64,000 nucleotides of DNA from Rhinopomastus cyanomelas (Eukaryota; Chordata; Aves; Bucerotiformes; Rhinopomastidae): positions 207,235-271,234 of the forward strand of contig VXBP01002363.1 in the NCBI GenBank assembly GCA_013400115.1, written 5' to 3'. A model generated the notes under the pieces. That model was not told where the DNA came from. It saw only the letters and a list, made by a program, of their open reading frames with translations, and did no database searches. How positions within the stretch are numbered: position 1 is the first letter of the stretch; the number at the start of each line of letters is the position of its first letter. The translations under genes and the position numbers were made by a program. Positions 46,751 through 60,640 of the stretch are shown piece by piece.

Positions 46751-49709
46751 CCCTATATAAGCAGAAACCCCTGTCCTGCTGGCTCTTGGAGTCTCAGCAA
46801 GAGGAACAATGATCAGAAATGCATCTTGCTGGGTTCACACTGTGAGAAGCTGAACTGCTGTTTCTCTGTTTAAAGACACATTTCCAGCTCTTCCCGATTT
46901 ACATTAATTGTAAACTAGAATGCACCTCAAGTTCTACAGCGTGGATAAAAAATGACAGAAAACAGGCTGGTGATATTGTTTACCTCCCATTAGCCTCACT
47001 CATGGGTGGCAGCACCCATGACACTTCAGAAAAGTTCTGCTTTTTACTGGTTTGTAAGGGCAGAGAGTGGAGTCAGGTTGATGCAATGATACAAGTGATA
47101 GGTCGCTTCTGGTGCTGGTGAGGTGAGCTATGGCAGGAATGAGCATTGGGCCAGAGATACTGAAAATCTATGCCTGGAACTGGAGACTGTTAAAGCTGAG
47201 AACAGCCAACTAATTCTGGCAGAGAGCTCGCAGGGGTTGGGGAAGCCATTCTGCAAAGACCACAACCCTAGCTGTCAGAAGAAATGAAAGCTTAGCTGAA
47301 ACTGCAATACAGAAATGGTTCTGGGAGAGGAAAAGCAAGAAAGTGGTCTGGATTTGGTGGTCTTACAAGGAGATTCACTTACTTTTGGTAAATGGAAAAG
47401 GGAATGGGAAGCCAGATCTGTACTGGAAATTAAGTCAAATGAGAGGGTAATGTGAGAGAATGGATTTATAACCATCAATCTTTGTTAAGGGTCTTCAGGA
47501 GATACCTTAAGGACACTGTGAAGGGGAAGGAATAATTTTAAACAGAGCAACTCCACTGTTCTAATTCATCGGAAACTATTCATCCATCAGGGCTCTGGTT
47601 GGCCTCTCTCCTTTTGAGCCCACAGCTGTGCAGGAATTGGACTCAATGTCTCCTTGCTTTCCTGTAGAGCTTCTGCCTCCAGTATCCTCCAGCCCACCAG
47701 TTTGTCCATCCTCTCAGTTCAGGTGTAAATACAGAGCATGTCTTGCCATCCTACAGAGGAAGGCACTTGCTGCCAGAATGACAAGGTTCAGCACACAAGT
47801 TACAGAGGTAAAGATGACCACAGATAGGAAGGAGAGGATCTCATTTGTCAAAGAAGCTTTGACACCCAGCTACTCTGGACCCTGCATCTGGTTATGTGGT
47901 TGATGAGCCAGATACTTGCAGATATAAGGCAGACTGTAACCATACACATTTGAAAAGACCATGCCCAGAGGAGGCTTTTGTTCAGTTAGACCTAAAGACC
48001 AGCCTGGCTATGATCTGCATTTGTTTGTGCAGGTAACCAGCCTGCAGCCTGAGGTTAATATCAGAGTGCCTTTACGGATGCAGAAAGCGATTACCTCATT
48101 TAAATTAAACAAAGATTCCTATAGCTGCTCTTGTGCAGCGCTTCCCCTCTGTAACTGAGCACCAACACATTTACACCGGGGCTTTTGTGGTTGGGCTCAA
48201 GTCGTTTGCAAGATATTTTTACTGCTTGTAAGGAAATCTATGAAAAAGGATGAGGCAGAATGTCTTGGAATGCAAAGTACCGGCTGGATTTTAAGCACTG
48301 CACAACAGCAAATGGGTTATGCTTGGCTTTTTACTATTCAGCTGGTAGCAATAAAACAGTGCTTGGCTTACTCCTTTACAGAGCTAAGTTCTTTATCTTG
48401 AAAGAGCAATAGTGAAAAAAGGCCTGTAAAGGAAGGAGGCAGCCTTCTGAAAAGTCCCCTTAAGACTGCCTGGGAGCTGAACAGGGGAGACTTAACTCCA
48501 TCGCCTCCAGTCCCCGAGGTGGCAGCTCTCTCCCCAGTTCCTCAACGCACCCAAAGTTAGAGAAGCCCAAGTTCAGCCTTGTCTCTGGTTAGTGAGATAA
48601 GCATGAACACGCTGTGTAGTTACCCATCTTGAGGGGCTGTTAAACAGCATGAGTGGCTTTTCAAGGCAGTGCTCACTGATAAAGTGCAGAGGAGAAGTCC
48701 TTCCAGGCAGTAACGGGGTGCAGGGCTTTGCCTCTGCATTCTGGGCACTCCCCCCTAATATCTGCAGAAGTACCTGACTGGGTCGTTGGCAGCACTGGTT
48801 GCTGGAAGGATGATGTTCACCCAGAGGCTCCTAATCTTAGCATCCACTTAAGGCAGAGAAGAGACAGGCCTCAACGGCAATGAATAGAAAAGGCTTCTTA
48901 AGTAAGACTGATGGGCACAGACAGATCTTCTGGTGCTCTGCTTCACAGACTCCCAGATCTGTATCAGCATCACATACATTATATGGTCTTACTCCTTGGC
49001 TAGGGACACAGCCATGGTTCAGCGTTTTAATTAGCCTACTCCAGGCTATCTGGGCCATAAAGGCTCACAGAGAGAAAGATAAACACTGTGCAGAAATCAT
49101 GTTAATTTATAAAATATTCAATTAAAGAAAACAAACAGCATAAACGAAGATCATCAGAGCTAGATGATAGGGAAGCCATCCTGTTGGGAGGCAGCTGCCT
49201 CTGGCCTTGGGCAGGCTAACACATTACTACTCTGCATCTTGCACCCAAAGGGGTCGGGGAGAGCAGGACCACCAGGGAGGCAAAGTTACAGCAGCAAGTG
49301 TTTTGTTAGTACAGCCCAGGGCTCCTTCACCCCGTGAAGGATCAAAACAGTTGGCTTCATCTGAAGTTTTCTTTTATGCAAGAAGAGGCACAGCCCATCC
49401 CAAGGTCGTTAATGCGCAGCAAAGTTCTACTGTTTCAAATCCTAGTCCCACCATTTGCAGTGCAGATATCTTTAAACTGTTGGAAGTGTAAAGCTGGCTT
49501 TCAGAGGCTTCTCTTGCACCCACACCAATCTGAGACTCTTCAGCCCTGCTGGGGAAGGACTGTTTTCTAGTAGGTTGTGTGTGAAATGGAAGAGAGGATG
49601 GTGGGAATGAGAGCAGCAGCATGTTCTGCCCCCAAGGCTGGGCACACAGCTGTGGGAGCAGCAACGACATTCAGGCTTAGATCTCATGAAGGAAATGAGG
49701 AGTGAAGAA

Positions 49710-49860
49710 AATCACAGCATTTAGAGATGGAAAGGTCCATTTGCTCCCTCTCCTAGCCCACCAGTGATAGATCGCTCCCTTGCGCTTTGTCCTGTGCTTA
49801 ATGACTCGAGCAGTCAGAGCTTCTGTTTATTCTGTCAGGGAATGACTCTAAAACTTCAGG
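49710..49860 (-). mobile_element. Ancient CR1-like fragment
   Basis: AATCACAGCATTTAGAGATG, then GAAAGGTCCATTTGC, resembles the 3' part of an old CR1 subfamily in reverse. The following TTAATGACTCGAGCAGTCAG and GAGCTTCTGTTTATTCTGTC loosely continue the pattern. It is strongly diverged, and both ends are uncertain. Confidence 0.42.
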
Positions 49861-52070
49861 AATCACCATGGGAGGAAATCTTAGAAGCACAGCCTGTGTT
49901 TGCCCCAGTCAACTAAATGGAGAGGAAAGCAGGGATGAGAGTAAATATTGCCTTTAGCCTGTGCTGTGCCTCTGGAGTGCTTGGTGCAGTCTTGTATCAG
50001 ACCTCCCACCATCAGTGCCTCAAAGTCCTCGTCTGTAGGGAGTCCTGACTGGGAGCTCAGCATCTGGGCTATGAGGACTTGCCTTCTTCCCTACCAGCCT
50101 CTGTGTGCACCTCAGGCAGCAACACATTGCAGAGCTGATGTGCTGCTGGCCCTCAGCATTTCTCCTGCACCTTTTTCCAGCCTTTTTTCTGCAGGGCCAA
50201 TGTGGCTTTCAGAAAGAGAAAAGTGACCCTACAAGTATTAAAGACTGCTAAGCCTTTCTGTAGGGAATGGAGACACTGGACTACTCTGGCCTCAGTAAGT
50301 TCCATGTTGTGTTACTGAGATGCGTGTTATCTCCAATGGAGCTGTGACTTGTTTCTCAGTTCTCACTTCTCTTTGTACGCAGTTGCCTCCTCTTTTAAAA
50401 ACAGCTTTTCCTAGAAGCTCTGGCCTCAAAGGTTCCTTTTTCTTCATGTGTGAATTACAGATGTCACAAACACCTCCGACATGGTGCATGATTCCTCATT
50501 CAAATGCAGACTATCTGAGGGGGAAAACAAGACGTTAGATCTATAGCATCCCCTGGGGATACCAGCACAGGACAAACAGGCGTGCCAGTGATAAGCCAAA
50601 CTAGACACTGGATGTCACCAGCACTCCACTGGAAACACAGAGGAGGGAGCAGGTATCTGGCAGTAAAAACTTCCCCTCTTAAAGCAAACAGTCTGGTGAG
50701 CCAAAGGAAGTAGTGTTGGCTGGGCATGAATTAACAAGGATCATCTAATGTACCCTAGAACCAGAATAAATCCAGCTAGAGACCCAGATGAGGAGGTGAA
50801 GGAAAGGATGACAGAAGATTGCTTTCGTAACTTGGAGGGAAAAGCAAGACCAAGAATGTTGGAAGAATCTCCAAGATATCCAACAGTCTACAAATGTTAA
50901 CAACTGCCAAAGAAAACAGCTGGTAGGATGGAGGAGGTCACACTTCCCCTGCAAATCCTTCATGCCAACATGATTTAAGGGTTCCCCACAAGGGCTCTGC
51001 TTGTCTGTACAAATATGAAATACCTGCTACTGTAACCAAACATCTTCCAATGGAGAGAGCCAACAGATGCGCATCGACATCTTTACTTCCGTGCTCACAG
51101 ACCTTCACTCTCCTATCCCAAGGCCCTGTGCCAGTAAAAGAGAAGAGCAACCTTGACAAGATCTCAACTTGGCTGCTTCTCAGATCTCAGCATAGGAGAA
51201 GAGGAGGAGGAGAAGGCTTTGGGCAAAGCTCCAGCTCACTCTCAACCAGATCCATGCACCAAGGGACACAGAGAGTTGCTAACAGACATAGCCTGTATAC
51301 ACCGGGCCAGCTGTCCTGTCCATGGTCCATTCTCACTGTGATGCTTTCTGGAGGCATCCCCACCTCACAGACACATGTTGAATGGTTGATCTGGCTGCTT
51401 CCTGCAGAAATGACTGGAAATACAGTGTGTGCAGCAGCTTGGGTAGACACGATCCACACTGGACTGCCAGACGTGGAGCTCCTGGACAGACACAAGAGCA
51501 TGGATTTCTTCAAATCCCTAAAGACCGCAGGCAGGTTCCTCTGACTGAAGATGCTGGAGAGCTTAATGTCCTAAAATGTTGTTTAGAAACAGGATTTCAC
51601 ACCTTTGTACATTTCTGGATTGAAAGAAACAGCTCAACTGATCGTTCTAGACTCAGCCCTGCCAGCAATGAGAGCAGAGTCCCTCATGAGTAGGCTGTGC
51701 TTTGGCAGCAAGAGGTGAGATTTTGATACCTCCCTCCCAGCTCTACAGCAAGGATTTGGGTGGGGGCTGTGAAAGACAGCACAAAGCTTGGGACAGTCAT
51801 GGCTTTGTTCCAGTTTGGGAGGTGAAGGCTAGGCTCCCACCACGCTTTTCCAAACGTGAAGGACCCTCCTACCTGGCTGCATAATTGCATTTCTGCATCC
51901 AGCTGCTTTGTTTGAGTCTGTCCTCTGGTTAATACCTGGCTTTGCCAGAGTGCCGAGGGAGACAGGCACTTGAACCGGCTGCCACCCTGCTTTCTCTCTC
52001 CATAAATGAAAGCATGGGAGTGCTTTGCTGACCTTCTAAATACAGAGGCTTCAAATTAAATTATAACGTT

Positions 52071-52083
52071 GCTGATAATCAGC
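52071..52083. repeat. 13-bp palindrome in AT-rich non-repeat block
   Basis: GCTGATAATCAGC is perfectly symmetric around one central A. It sits in an AT-rich block (52035-52100) without recognised repeats. Such a site could bind a dimeric factor, but that is only inference. Confidence 0.5.
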
Positions 52084-52474
52084 AGACCAGGGATTAAAAT
52101 GATCGGGGCCCCGCCAGACCAGATTTAGCTTTCATTAGTTCTGCCCACAAATCAGACTCGCCCCATGCCCTTGCTCTCGAAGTTCTAATGTGCACTAACG
52201 CACAGAGGGAGAGCAAGAACCAAAGTGCTTCACTGTTTAAAATTCTAATCCTTTCAAGGTCCAGAAATACCTGGGGTCTAGCTACCACGCTGCCTATCCA
52301 ACATCTGCTGTTAGAAGTAAGAACCTGAAAGCGAGTAATTTACATGAGGGTTTAAGTGGGGTGCAGAGAAACTACAAGAGCAGGTATGTAATCAGTAGCA
52401 CAGAGAAAGTCTGAAAGGAGCTTGTCAAACCCTATGAAATAGAGCAAGAGGCTTATTTAATTTTTTTCCCTTCT

Positions 52475-52491
52475 TGTGTGTGTGTGTGTGT
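52475..52491. repeat. TG dinucleotide microsatellite
   Basis: About eight TG units follow a T-rich stretch (TTTAATTTTTTTCCCTTCT). This is an ordinary, probably length-variable microsatellite. Confidence 0.9.
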
Positions 52492-54064
52492 AAATTTTCT
52501 AACCAGCTGACCTAAATGAGTTCTTACTACGATCAGATAGCCTAGGACAACAGAGTAATCCTTCTAATAGGATTACAGGCTGTGCTAAAGGAGACTTCAG
52601 GCTTTTCTGCTCTGCATTGTAAAACGTACACACATGCACAGATTTGTGCCTGGTACCTGCAAACCCGGCACCTTCCTCACCCCCTATTTATCTCCCTCAT
52701 TACCCAGCCCTGCTCACTCCACCTCTTGTTGTCTCCACAACCACTGTGAAGCAGTCACCAGTCTTGTAGTGAGAGCAGAGAAGTGAATAAACCAAACAGC
52801 AGAAATTATAAAACTGGACAGATGGAAGTGTAGGGAGATTAGCATCCAGAAAGGCCAGTTTCAGTGGGGTTCCAGGGGGACTGGCGTTGCCTGATGCCAA
52901 CCAGCCTTTTCAGTGCTGTTCAGCAAGGCAGCAAAACATCTCTGCCACAAAGATTTGTGAGCAATAGAAAAGCTGGCGGAGCAGTATACAGCAATCCAGC
53001 AGGAGGTCCCCCAGATCTTTGCAGACCTCCTGGTATGCTGTACCTGAGCAAAGCAAACACCTTTAACAGAGGCAAACGCAGAGGTATGCATCAGGGAACA
53101 AACCAAGCAGGACAGAACTAGCCACCAGCTGTGGGTGGAAAGCTGCGGGGAAGTGCGAGGGAGTCTGTGCAGTGAGAAGAAAAGAAGGCAACACACACAT
53201 ACATAAAAAAGAGGAGTTATTACCTAATAAAGAAGTAACCGACTGTGAGCTCCCAGAGAAGGATCTAGTGGAGTCTAATACAGTCTTTAGTCACATGCAA
53301 AGGGATAGAGAAGGTGGCTTGTAACATCAGACTGCACGAGTAAGACCAATGCTAGTGTGCTGATAGCAGCTTTCACAAATACATTTTTCAAAGGTTGCTA
53401 AGAAGCACTTGGAGATGGTGCTGGAAAGAATTAGAAAAACCAGATGCAGTGGGGAGAATGCCTTGCTGTGAGGGACTATGGGGACCTCAATGTGATTTAT
53501 CAGAAAAGATAGTTGTGGGGGATAGCAGCTTCCAGCAGCAAAGAGCTCCAGTGTTGGAGAAGTTTCTGCTCACGCACAGAAAGGCAGAGCGAGATCCAGC
53601 AGCAGCTGAAAGGTAAAGACAGATGAGCCCAAATCAGAAAGCAAGGGTACGTTTGCAGTAGCGAGGAACAGGGAGAAAGGATGGGTTGTCTTCTTTTTTT
53701 TTCTTTCTGTGCCTTTCAATTACAACTTGGAGGATACTTGGAATTATCCCTGGGAAGTATCCTTCATCCAAATGTGTCCCTGTACTCAATACAAGACAAA
53801 GCAAATAAAACAAACTGCCCCTCAGTATTTCAAAGCACAACTTAGATCGGGTGCTGGTCTACAGACAAGCTGCAGGATGAGTCCATCCTGCCTGCCTTTC
53901 GCTAGGGATATTGGAAACATCTGATTCACCAATCTAAAAAAACCCAACCAAACAATAAAGCATCTGCTAAAGTCTCATCTTCTTGTTGTCCAGGGATGGA
54001 CACAGACCTGTCCAGCCTCTCTCAAATCTGTACAGACCTGCATCTGAGAGTACGTCCTTCAACA

Positions 54065-55070
54065 CATAAAGAGATGTGATCAACCGCTCAATGTCCAAGT
54101 GGAGATCAGTAGGAGTGCTGTTTCTCAGGGGTCTGTTTTGGGGCCAGTGTTATGTAATATCTTTGTCAGTGACATGGACAGAGACATTGAGTGCACCCTC
54201 AGCAAGTACGCCGATGGCACCAAGCTGTGTGGTGTGGTTGCCAAGCTGGAGGGAAGGGCAACTGTCCAGAGGGAACTTAGCAGGCTTGAGGACTGGGCCC
54301 ATGCAAACTGCATGAGGTTCAACCAGTCCAAGTGTGAGGTCCTATATCTGACTCGGGATAACCTCAAGCACAAATACATGCTGGGTCATGAATGGATTGG
54401 GAGCAGTCCTGAGGAGAAGTATTTGAGGGTGTTGACAGACTAGAAGCCTGACAGAGCTGGCAGTGAGTCAGTGCAGCCCAGAAGACCAACTCTATCCTGG
54501 GGCTTTATCAAAAGAAGTGTCACAATAAGTCAAGGAAAATGATTCTCCCCCTCTACTCTGCTCTTGTGAGACCCTGCCTGCAGTACTGCATCCAGTTCTG
54601 GAATCTTCACTACAAGAAAGACATGGAACTGTTGGAGCAAGTCCACAGGAGGGCCACGAGGTTGATCAGAGAGACTGGAGCACCTCTGCCTTGGGGACGG
54701 GCTGGGGGAATTTGGGCTGTTCAGCCAGGAGAAGAGAAGTCTTCAAGCAGCCTTCTAGTGCCTGAATTGGACCTACAGGAAAGCTAGAAAGGGACTTTTG
54801 ATGAGGGACTCTAGTGATAGGACAAGAAGGAATGGCTTCAAACTAAAAGAGGCTAGATTTAGATCACATCTTAGTAGGAAATTCCTCACTATGAGAGAGG
54901 TGAGGCACTGGAACAGGTTCTCCATGGAGGTTGTGGATGCCCTCTCCCTGGAAGTGTTCAAGACTACATTGGTCAGGGCTATGGGCAACCTGGTCTATTT
55001 GCCCATGGCAGGGTAGTTGTAGCTAGATAATCTTTGAAGTCCCTTCTGATCTAAGCCATTTTATGATGCT
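54065..55070 (+). mobile_element. CR1 retroposon of about 1 kb with decayed reverse transcriptase
   Basis: This sense-oriented CR1 begins in the reverse-transcriptase region. Segments recognisable in translation are QGSVLGPVLCNIF, LSKYADGTKLCG (the catalytic YADD box, second aspartate changed to glycine), RFNQSKCEVLYLTR, then LPLYSALVRPCLQYCIQFWN and DRTRRNGFKLKEARF near the end. Frameshifts and stops separate them. The 3' end ATAATCTTTGAAGTCCCTTC with TTTTATGATG is the CR1 terminus. Sequence divergence makes it older than the copies at 39 and 60 kb. It cannot encode an active enzyme. Confidence 0.93.
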
Positions 55071-58000
55071 GAGACGTCACTTGTGAGATCTCATTTTGGT
55101 TCCTCATGGCACAGCAGAGGGCCGTCAGATGAGAACTTAATCCTCAAACCAACAGGAAAGAGAAAGATGTTTGAAAGACTTGTTGCTTCACCTGGAAAGA
55201 ATATGCTGGAGCCCTGTGCCAGTCACAGGCACAGGAGAGATGCTGAGTAGGTGCCATAATATGGATGACTGTGACTGCAAATTAATTTATATTACATCCT
55301 TTATAAATCCGGACTACTTGGCCAGAGCAAAATGCTCTGAGAGTGATTGAGAACTGCTGAAATATTTATAAGAATGAGATATTACTTTGGACTAGCTGAA
55401 ACAGAGGATTGACTCTGTCACTCCCTTCTCTCTCCTCTCTTCCCTCAAAAATACAAAAGAAAGAGGCAAAGCTTTTCTGCTTCCACTTTAAAAAAAGGTT
55501 ATTTTGATTTTGAAATCAGAATTCATTTCACTTTCTGGAAGTATGTGACCCCTGCAAGGCTGCAGAGCCCCACCAGAGTGCCTGCAGTGCATAATGCAAC
55601 CAATACACAGTCTGGGACCCCTCCTCATGTCCGTACAACACCCACCAGCAGCAGGACATTTTCAAGGGGAAGGCGAGATGAAGGCATGTGATCCCCTTTC
55701 ACATGATGCAATAAGCCATTAAACACAATCACATGGCTGAGGTTTGCTCTGAAAATTCTCTCATGCACAGCAGTAAAATGCTTGGCCCTGAAGATGATCT
55801 GTGCTCTGGGAAGGGGAATTGGAGCAAGAGGAGATACATCCCTGCCAAGAGGAGAAACCACTGCTGGAAACCTGTCCTTTCCACAGCCCATCTCCTGGGC
55901 GAACTGGGAGTCTAACAAAGATGAAACAGCACAGAAATCCCTGCAGGGCTCTAGGACTTTCTTGTACAGATCTTCATGACGTGAGGGGACAGGAGGGGAG
56001 AGGCATGGGGAGCTTCAGTGATAACTAATCAGAGGAGGAGGAAATGAGAAGGAGAGAGGAAATGAAGAGAGAAGAAAACAGGTGAGGTGCTGAATGAAGA
56101 AACTCCAGGCAGGATCAAGAGACTTCCCATGTGCTTGATGTTGTTCAGCATCTTAACTCATGTGTCCTCAAGCTGGTCCCCACCTTATGAGCCTCCACTG
56201 CACAACAGAGCTGAATTCTCCATCCATCCATCCTCTGTCCATCCAGCCAGGCATCCCTGTGCTTAGCAGCACCAATTTGCTCACACAAGCTATGTTTCTC
56301 TTAGGGCTTAGAACTAGTTATGAAAATGTCTACACAAGATATTATCTGCAAGTTATTTTATGATCATATTAATAATTGAGAAAGAATCACATCTGTCTTC
56401 TTCCTTCTACTCCGTTCTCTCCAGCACATCTATGGACTGCCTTGCATTGTGAATGCAGGGAGCATCGTACAGGCTGGCCAAAGGTCATCACTTCCCTCCT
56501 CACTGGTGCATTTGAACCCTGGCAAGACAGCATCATCTCTCACCTTAGAGTTTGCTTTTTTTTCTCAAGAGCAGCTTTTCACCCTTTAGACATATGAAAC
56601 TGCAGCCAATTTCTTCACCAGTTGTCTAATAGCAATAGGGTGGGGAAATGGGGAGTATTTTAGCTCATGGGCCAAGGATAAAGCAATAATTGCCCAGGGT
56701 CTAATGCACAGCTGGATACCCACACCGAGCTGCATGAAATGCCTGTGTCCATCCTCTGCCTGGTGGTGATAGCCCTGGCAAGTGCACTCAGGAATAACTA
56801 ATGTCCTGCTTTTAGCTCTGACTTATCCCAACAGCCGTTGGCATCATAAGCCACTGCTCTGAGCTAAATGAATATTTACCTTCTGCTTGCTGACAGGCTC
56901 AAGGTTTGGAAATGATCTCATCATCCTCTCATCAATGGCAATGGCTAAACTCAGCACAAGCAAAGGCCTGATCCCAATTCTTTGCTGACCCCGTTGGGTA
57001 ACTGGGAAAGAAGTCCTGTACCCTCTCAGGACTGATCATACTATTTCGTACCAAGTTCAGATCTGCCTCTCTTCCTCATCCCCCAGCTTCTTCCATCTTT
57101 AGCCAAGCATCACATCCAACGAGCAGCACCTACTGTGCAACTCAGAGACTCAGGACAAACCCGGTCCTTTTCCAGCCCTAAGCTCCAGGGCCCTCCCTGG
57201 TGTCTCCCATCAGCAGCCGGTCAATCGCAAGAAAGGTTATTCTTAAAACATCCCTTTCTCCATTGTCTGGGGTCCTGCCACAGCTCTGAGCCACACAAAA
57301 GCTGCTGACTGTGAGAATGACAGTGTGTGGTGAAAAGCTCTTCGCTCTCCGCTCTGTGATGGGTTGGGTGTCCAGCAGGATCGGCACTTCAATAGCAGCG
57401 CAGAGAACTTTTAAAGGCATTTGTTTATCTCAGCCATGTGCCACCGTTTGATTGCCTGAAAAGCCCAGGAGGGCACCTAAACACAGTATCTCCCAGAGAC
57501 TGACAGTCAGGGCAGTCGCCACTTGGTATTAAACAGACGCAGTCAGTACAGAGGGAACAGACTACAAAAGAAGCATTAAACCAGCAGTTACAGCCCTCTT
57601 TTCTCCCAGTGCCTGTTCCAGCTTCTCAGCCTGTCATTAGGGGCTGCCATGGGGGGCCATATCGCGAACAAGGAGCGGGAGTAACACAGGCAGGGAGCAG
57701 CTCCTGCTCTCTCGCACACTGCTGGCAAGAAAAGCCTCCAGAGCAGCACAGGACAATGAGATTCAGTTACTGGTACCCCTACTGCAGACAGAGACCTCCC
57801 TTTTCCCTGAAGGTGATGATAAAACACAGGTTCTCATAGTTTCTCAGCAAAGAGGGGAAGAACCTTATTGTAGGTTTGCATTTGGATTTCCTGTACAGTT
57901 CTGCAAATGTACCAGTTCCCAGTTGTTCACGCTGGGAAAGACATCATGATGGTCTCACCTTCCATGGGCTTGCTACAGCTTTTAAAGTGGGCAGAAAGTT

Positions 58001-60072
58001 TTTAAGCCCATCCTGCCTCTCCAGAGAGCTGTCCACCCACCCCAGTGTGGTACTAGTTTCCAAGAGAAAACAGACAGAAAAATGACTTTTTACTAAAGTT
58101 GGAGGTTTTTCTCTACTCCTCTGCTGCTTGGGTGGAGAGGCAAACACCAGAAAATTCTGAACTGTCCAGATAAAACCCATATTTCTCATGTGAATGCTCT
58201 GGGATGGTTTAAAGCAATGAAAAATCCTTGCTGCTCAAAACCTGCAGACTGTCAAAACTTCTCACAGAGCCACTTTGACAAGCTCAAGCTATAAACCCGG
58301 TAAGGTTCGCTGCCCATTAATATTCTTGGATGATTCTTTTCTGTATTTGATTGTCACCAAATGCAAACATCAGCTTTTCCAGACATTCTCATGTCTTGTA
58401 ATGAGCAAAAAAGTAAGAAAGTCAGGAAAAATAATCTGAATATCCGAGATGCTGAAAATGAGCAGTGTCTGTCTATAACTAGATTCTCCGAGTTCATCAT
58501 CCTTCCTGACATCTCGGTACAGGTAGAAAAAACCTAAACCTATTTTTACTGTTTTGCACAACCAGTTTTGCAGAGAGTGAAATAGAGCTTGTAAGGGCAT
58601 CTTCCCCTCCAGCTCCAAGCGTTACACTGGACAGAGTACTAAAGTCTGTGCATCGCAGTCACAGGGATCCCCCATAGGCATCTTCACACCCAGGGTGACC
58701 AGGCAAGGAGACACCAGCAACATCTAGCAAGTCCAACCAACAAAAACTGATCCCATGAGCACTCCTGGAAGGAGCCTACAGGCCCTTTGTTAGATAACCT
58801 GGAAATATTTATGGAGAACAGCAGCACTTTTCCCGTGTGCCGTGAGGCGCTGTGAAGATCTGTGCTTTACACTTGTGCTGACAGTCAGTGTGGACAGCTG
58901 CAAAGTGGACCAGAAGCACTATGTGTCCCTCTTTACCCAATGGCCTGTGCTTCACAGATTTGGTTGGAAGTGTCAGGCTGTGGCAAGGATCATCAAGGCT
59001 CTGCACTCCTGTGAAACTACAGCAGTAAAAGGACAAGAGAGACAGGGGAGAGCAGGGGCAAAAATATATATGATTAGATTTCCACTGGCTTGAGTGTTCC
59101 CTGCATAGTCTGCCTCTTGGCTGCATCATGCCAGCTAAGTTGAGGCCATAGCTATATTGTCAGGTCTTTGATATATTAAAAAAAGGGAGATGTCTGAGTC
59201 CACTCTAATCCTCTTTATGTGGCTCATTTTTAACCAGGCTTTCTCACAGGAGCCATCCCAAGGACACCTCCTCCAGCTGAGGAGGGCGACTGGCATGTCC
59301 GCAAAGCACCAATGACTGCAAAGCGAGGGAATTGTGCAGAAAAAGGTCTTTCTCAGTCTCTCCTCTCCTGAACATTGAGCATGCCACTGCAGCTCAGATC
59401 TAACAGTGTAAACACCAGCCCCTGTGATGGCTGGGGAGAGCCACTGCCTGGATGCTGCTGCAGGAGCAAACAGAAATTTCACCTGGAAGTGCATAAATAA
59501 GATCAATAAAAAGTTTTAGGGCTCACGGAACGTGCATAATTTGCTTTATCAGAGATATCGACGCCTGTGCTTAAACACCGCCAGTGGCTGCCAGGGAAAG
59601 AAAAATAAAAGGTCTCTTACAAAATTATTACCCTGTCACTTAAGTCAACAGCAGTGACACCGTGATAGAAGCCAGCAGTTATGTCACATTGTTTTATCAC
59701 TATAATTACATCAAGAACACAGTAACTGTCTGTGGGAGATAAGATGAGGAAAGCAACTCTTCTGAAGCTCCCTGCTCACAGCACTGGGATTTGCAGACTG
59801 GTCTGGGGTTTGGACATTACGTTCAGTTACTGTCCTTGAGCTCTGGAGAGCCCTGTCAGTGAGGAAAGACAATGAGAGGGTTCCCATGACTCATCCCACT
59901 GCAGGTAGGTTTGTAGGAGTTGTCAAGGGCAGTCCTTAGAATCACAAAAGGATCAAATTAATGGAAAGTGGCCATTAGAGGCTCCCTGGGCTTCTCAGGC
60001 AGTCCAGACTCCTAAAAGTCCACAGCAGGGTGGCATCAACAATCCCCACAAAGTGTGGCAGAGGACAGCAGT

Positions 60073-60639
60073 CATAGAATCATAGAATCATTATGGACTG
60101 TAAGGGACCTTGAAATATCATCTAGTCCAATCCCCCTGCAACAGCAGGATCACCGAAACCAAATCACACAGGAACACATCCAGGTGAGCCTTGAACATCT
60201 CCAGTGATGGAGAATCCACAATCACCCTGGGCAGCCTGTTCCAGTGCTCCCTCACCCTCACTGTGAAGAAGTTCCTTCTCAGGTTGATGTGGAACCTCCT
60301 ATGTTCCAGCTTACAACCATTGCCCCTCGTCCTATCACTACATGACACCGAGAACAGCCCAGTTCCATCCTCCTGACACCCACCTCTCAAATATTTGTAG
60401 ACATTAATGAGATCACCCCTCAGTCTTCTCTTCTCCAAGCTAAAGAGACCCAACTCCCTCAGCCTCCCTTCATAAGGGAGGTGCTCCATTGCCTTCATCA
60501 TCTTTGTTGCCCTTCACTGGACCCTCTCCAGCAGCTCCACATCCCTCTTGAACTGAGGAGACCGGAACTGGACACAATACCAGGTCTCACCAGTGCAGAG
60601 TAGAGGGGGAGAAGAACCTCTCTTGATCTGCTAACCACC
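60073..60639 (-). mobile_element. CR1 retroposon, 3' section
   Basis: On the minus strand the segment runs from the tail CATAGAATCATAGAATCATT through the C-terminal CR1 coding region. That region stays open over more than 120 codons, with LRELGLFSLEKRRLRGD, SDRTRGNGCKLEHRRFH and EHWNRLPRVIVDSPSLE. It reaches back to the LLPLYSAL region, where it is cut by the N at 60640. The intact frame and low divergence suggest a young subfamily. The part on the other side of the N is an earlier portion of CR1, not the next one in order. Confidence 0.94.
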
Positions 60640-60640
60640 N
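60640..60640. other. Single N base (assembly ambiguity or gap)
   Basis: This is the only undetermined base in the window. It lies within a CR1 and joins two CR1 parts that are normally several hundred bases apart. A scaffolding or gap-closing join is likely. See the findings. Confidence 0.95.

Noticed and set aside
47700..47860. Minus-strand hydrophobic stretch resembling a membrane segment
   Set aside because: About 48 codons are open between stops, but no neighbouring exon, clear splice sites or known homolog could be recognised. Pyrimidine-rich DNA often reads as hydrophobic residues.
54099..55016. Reverse-transcriptase-like frames that might suggest an active gene
   Set aside because: They are pieces of a 5'-truncated CR1 with frameshifts and a changed catalytic YADD box, so I report them only as part of the repeat.
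56030..56095. Purine-rich GA tract
   Set aside because: An ordinary low-complexity stretch with no regular unit.
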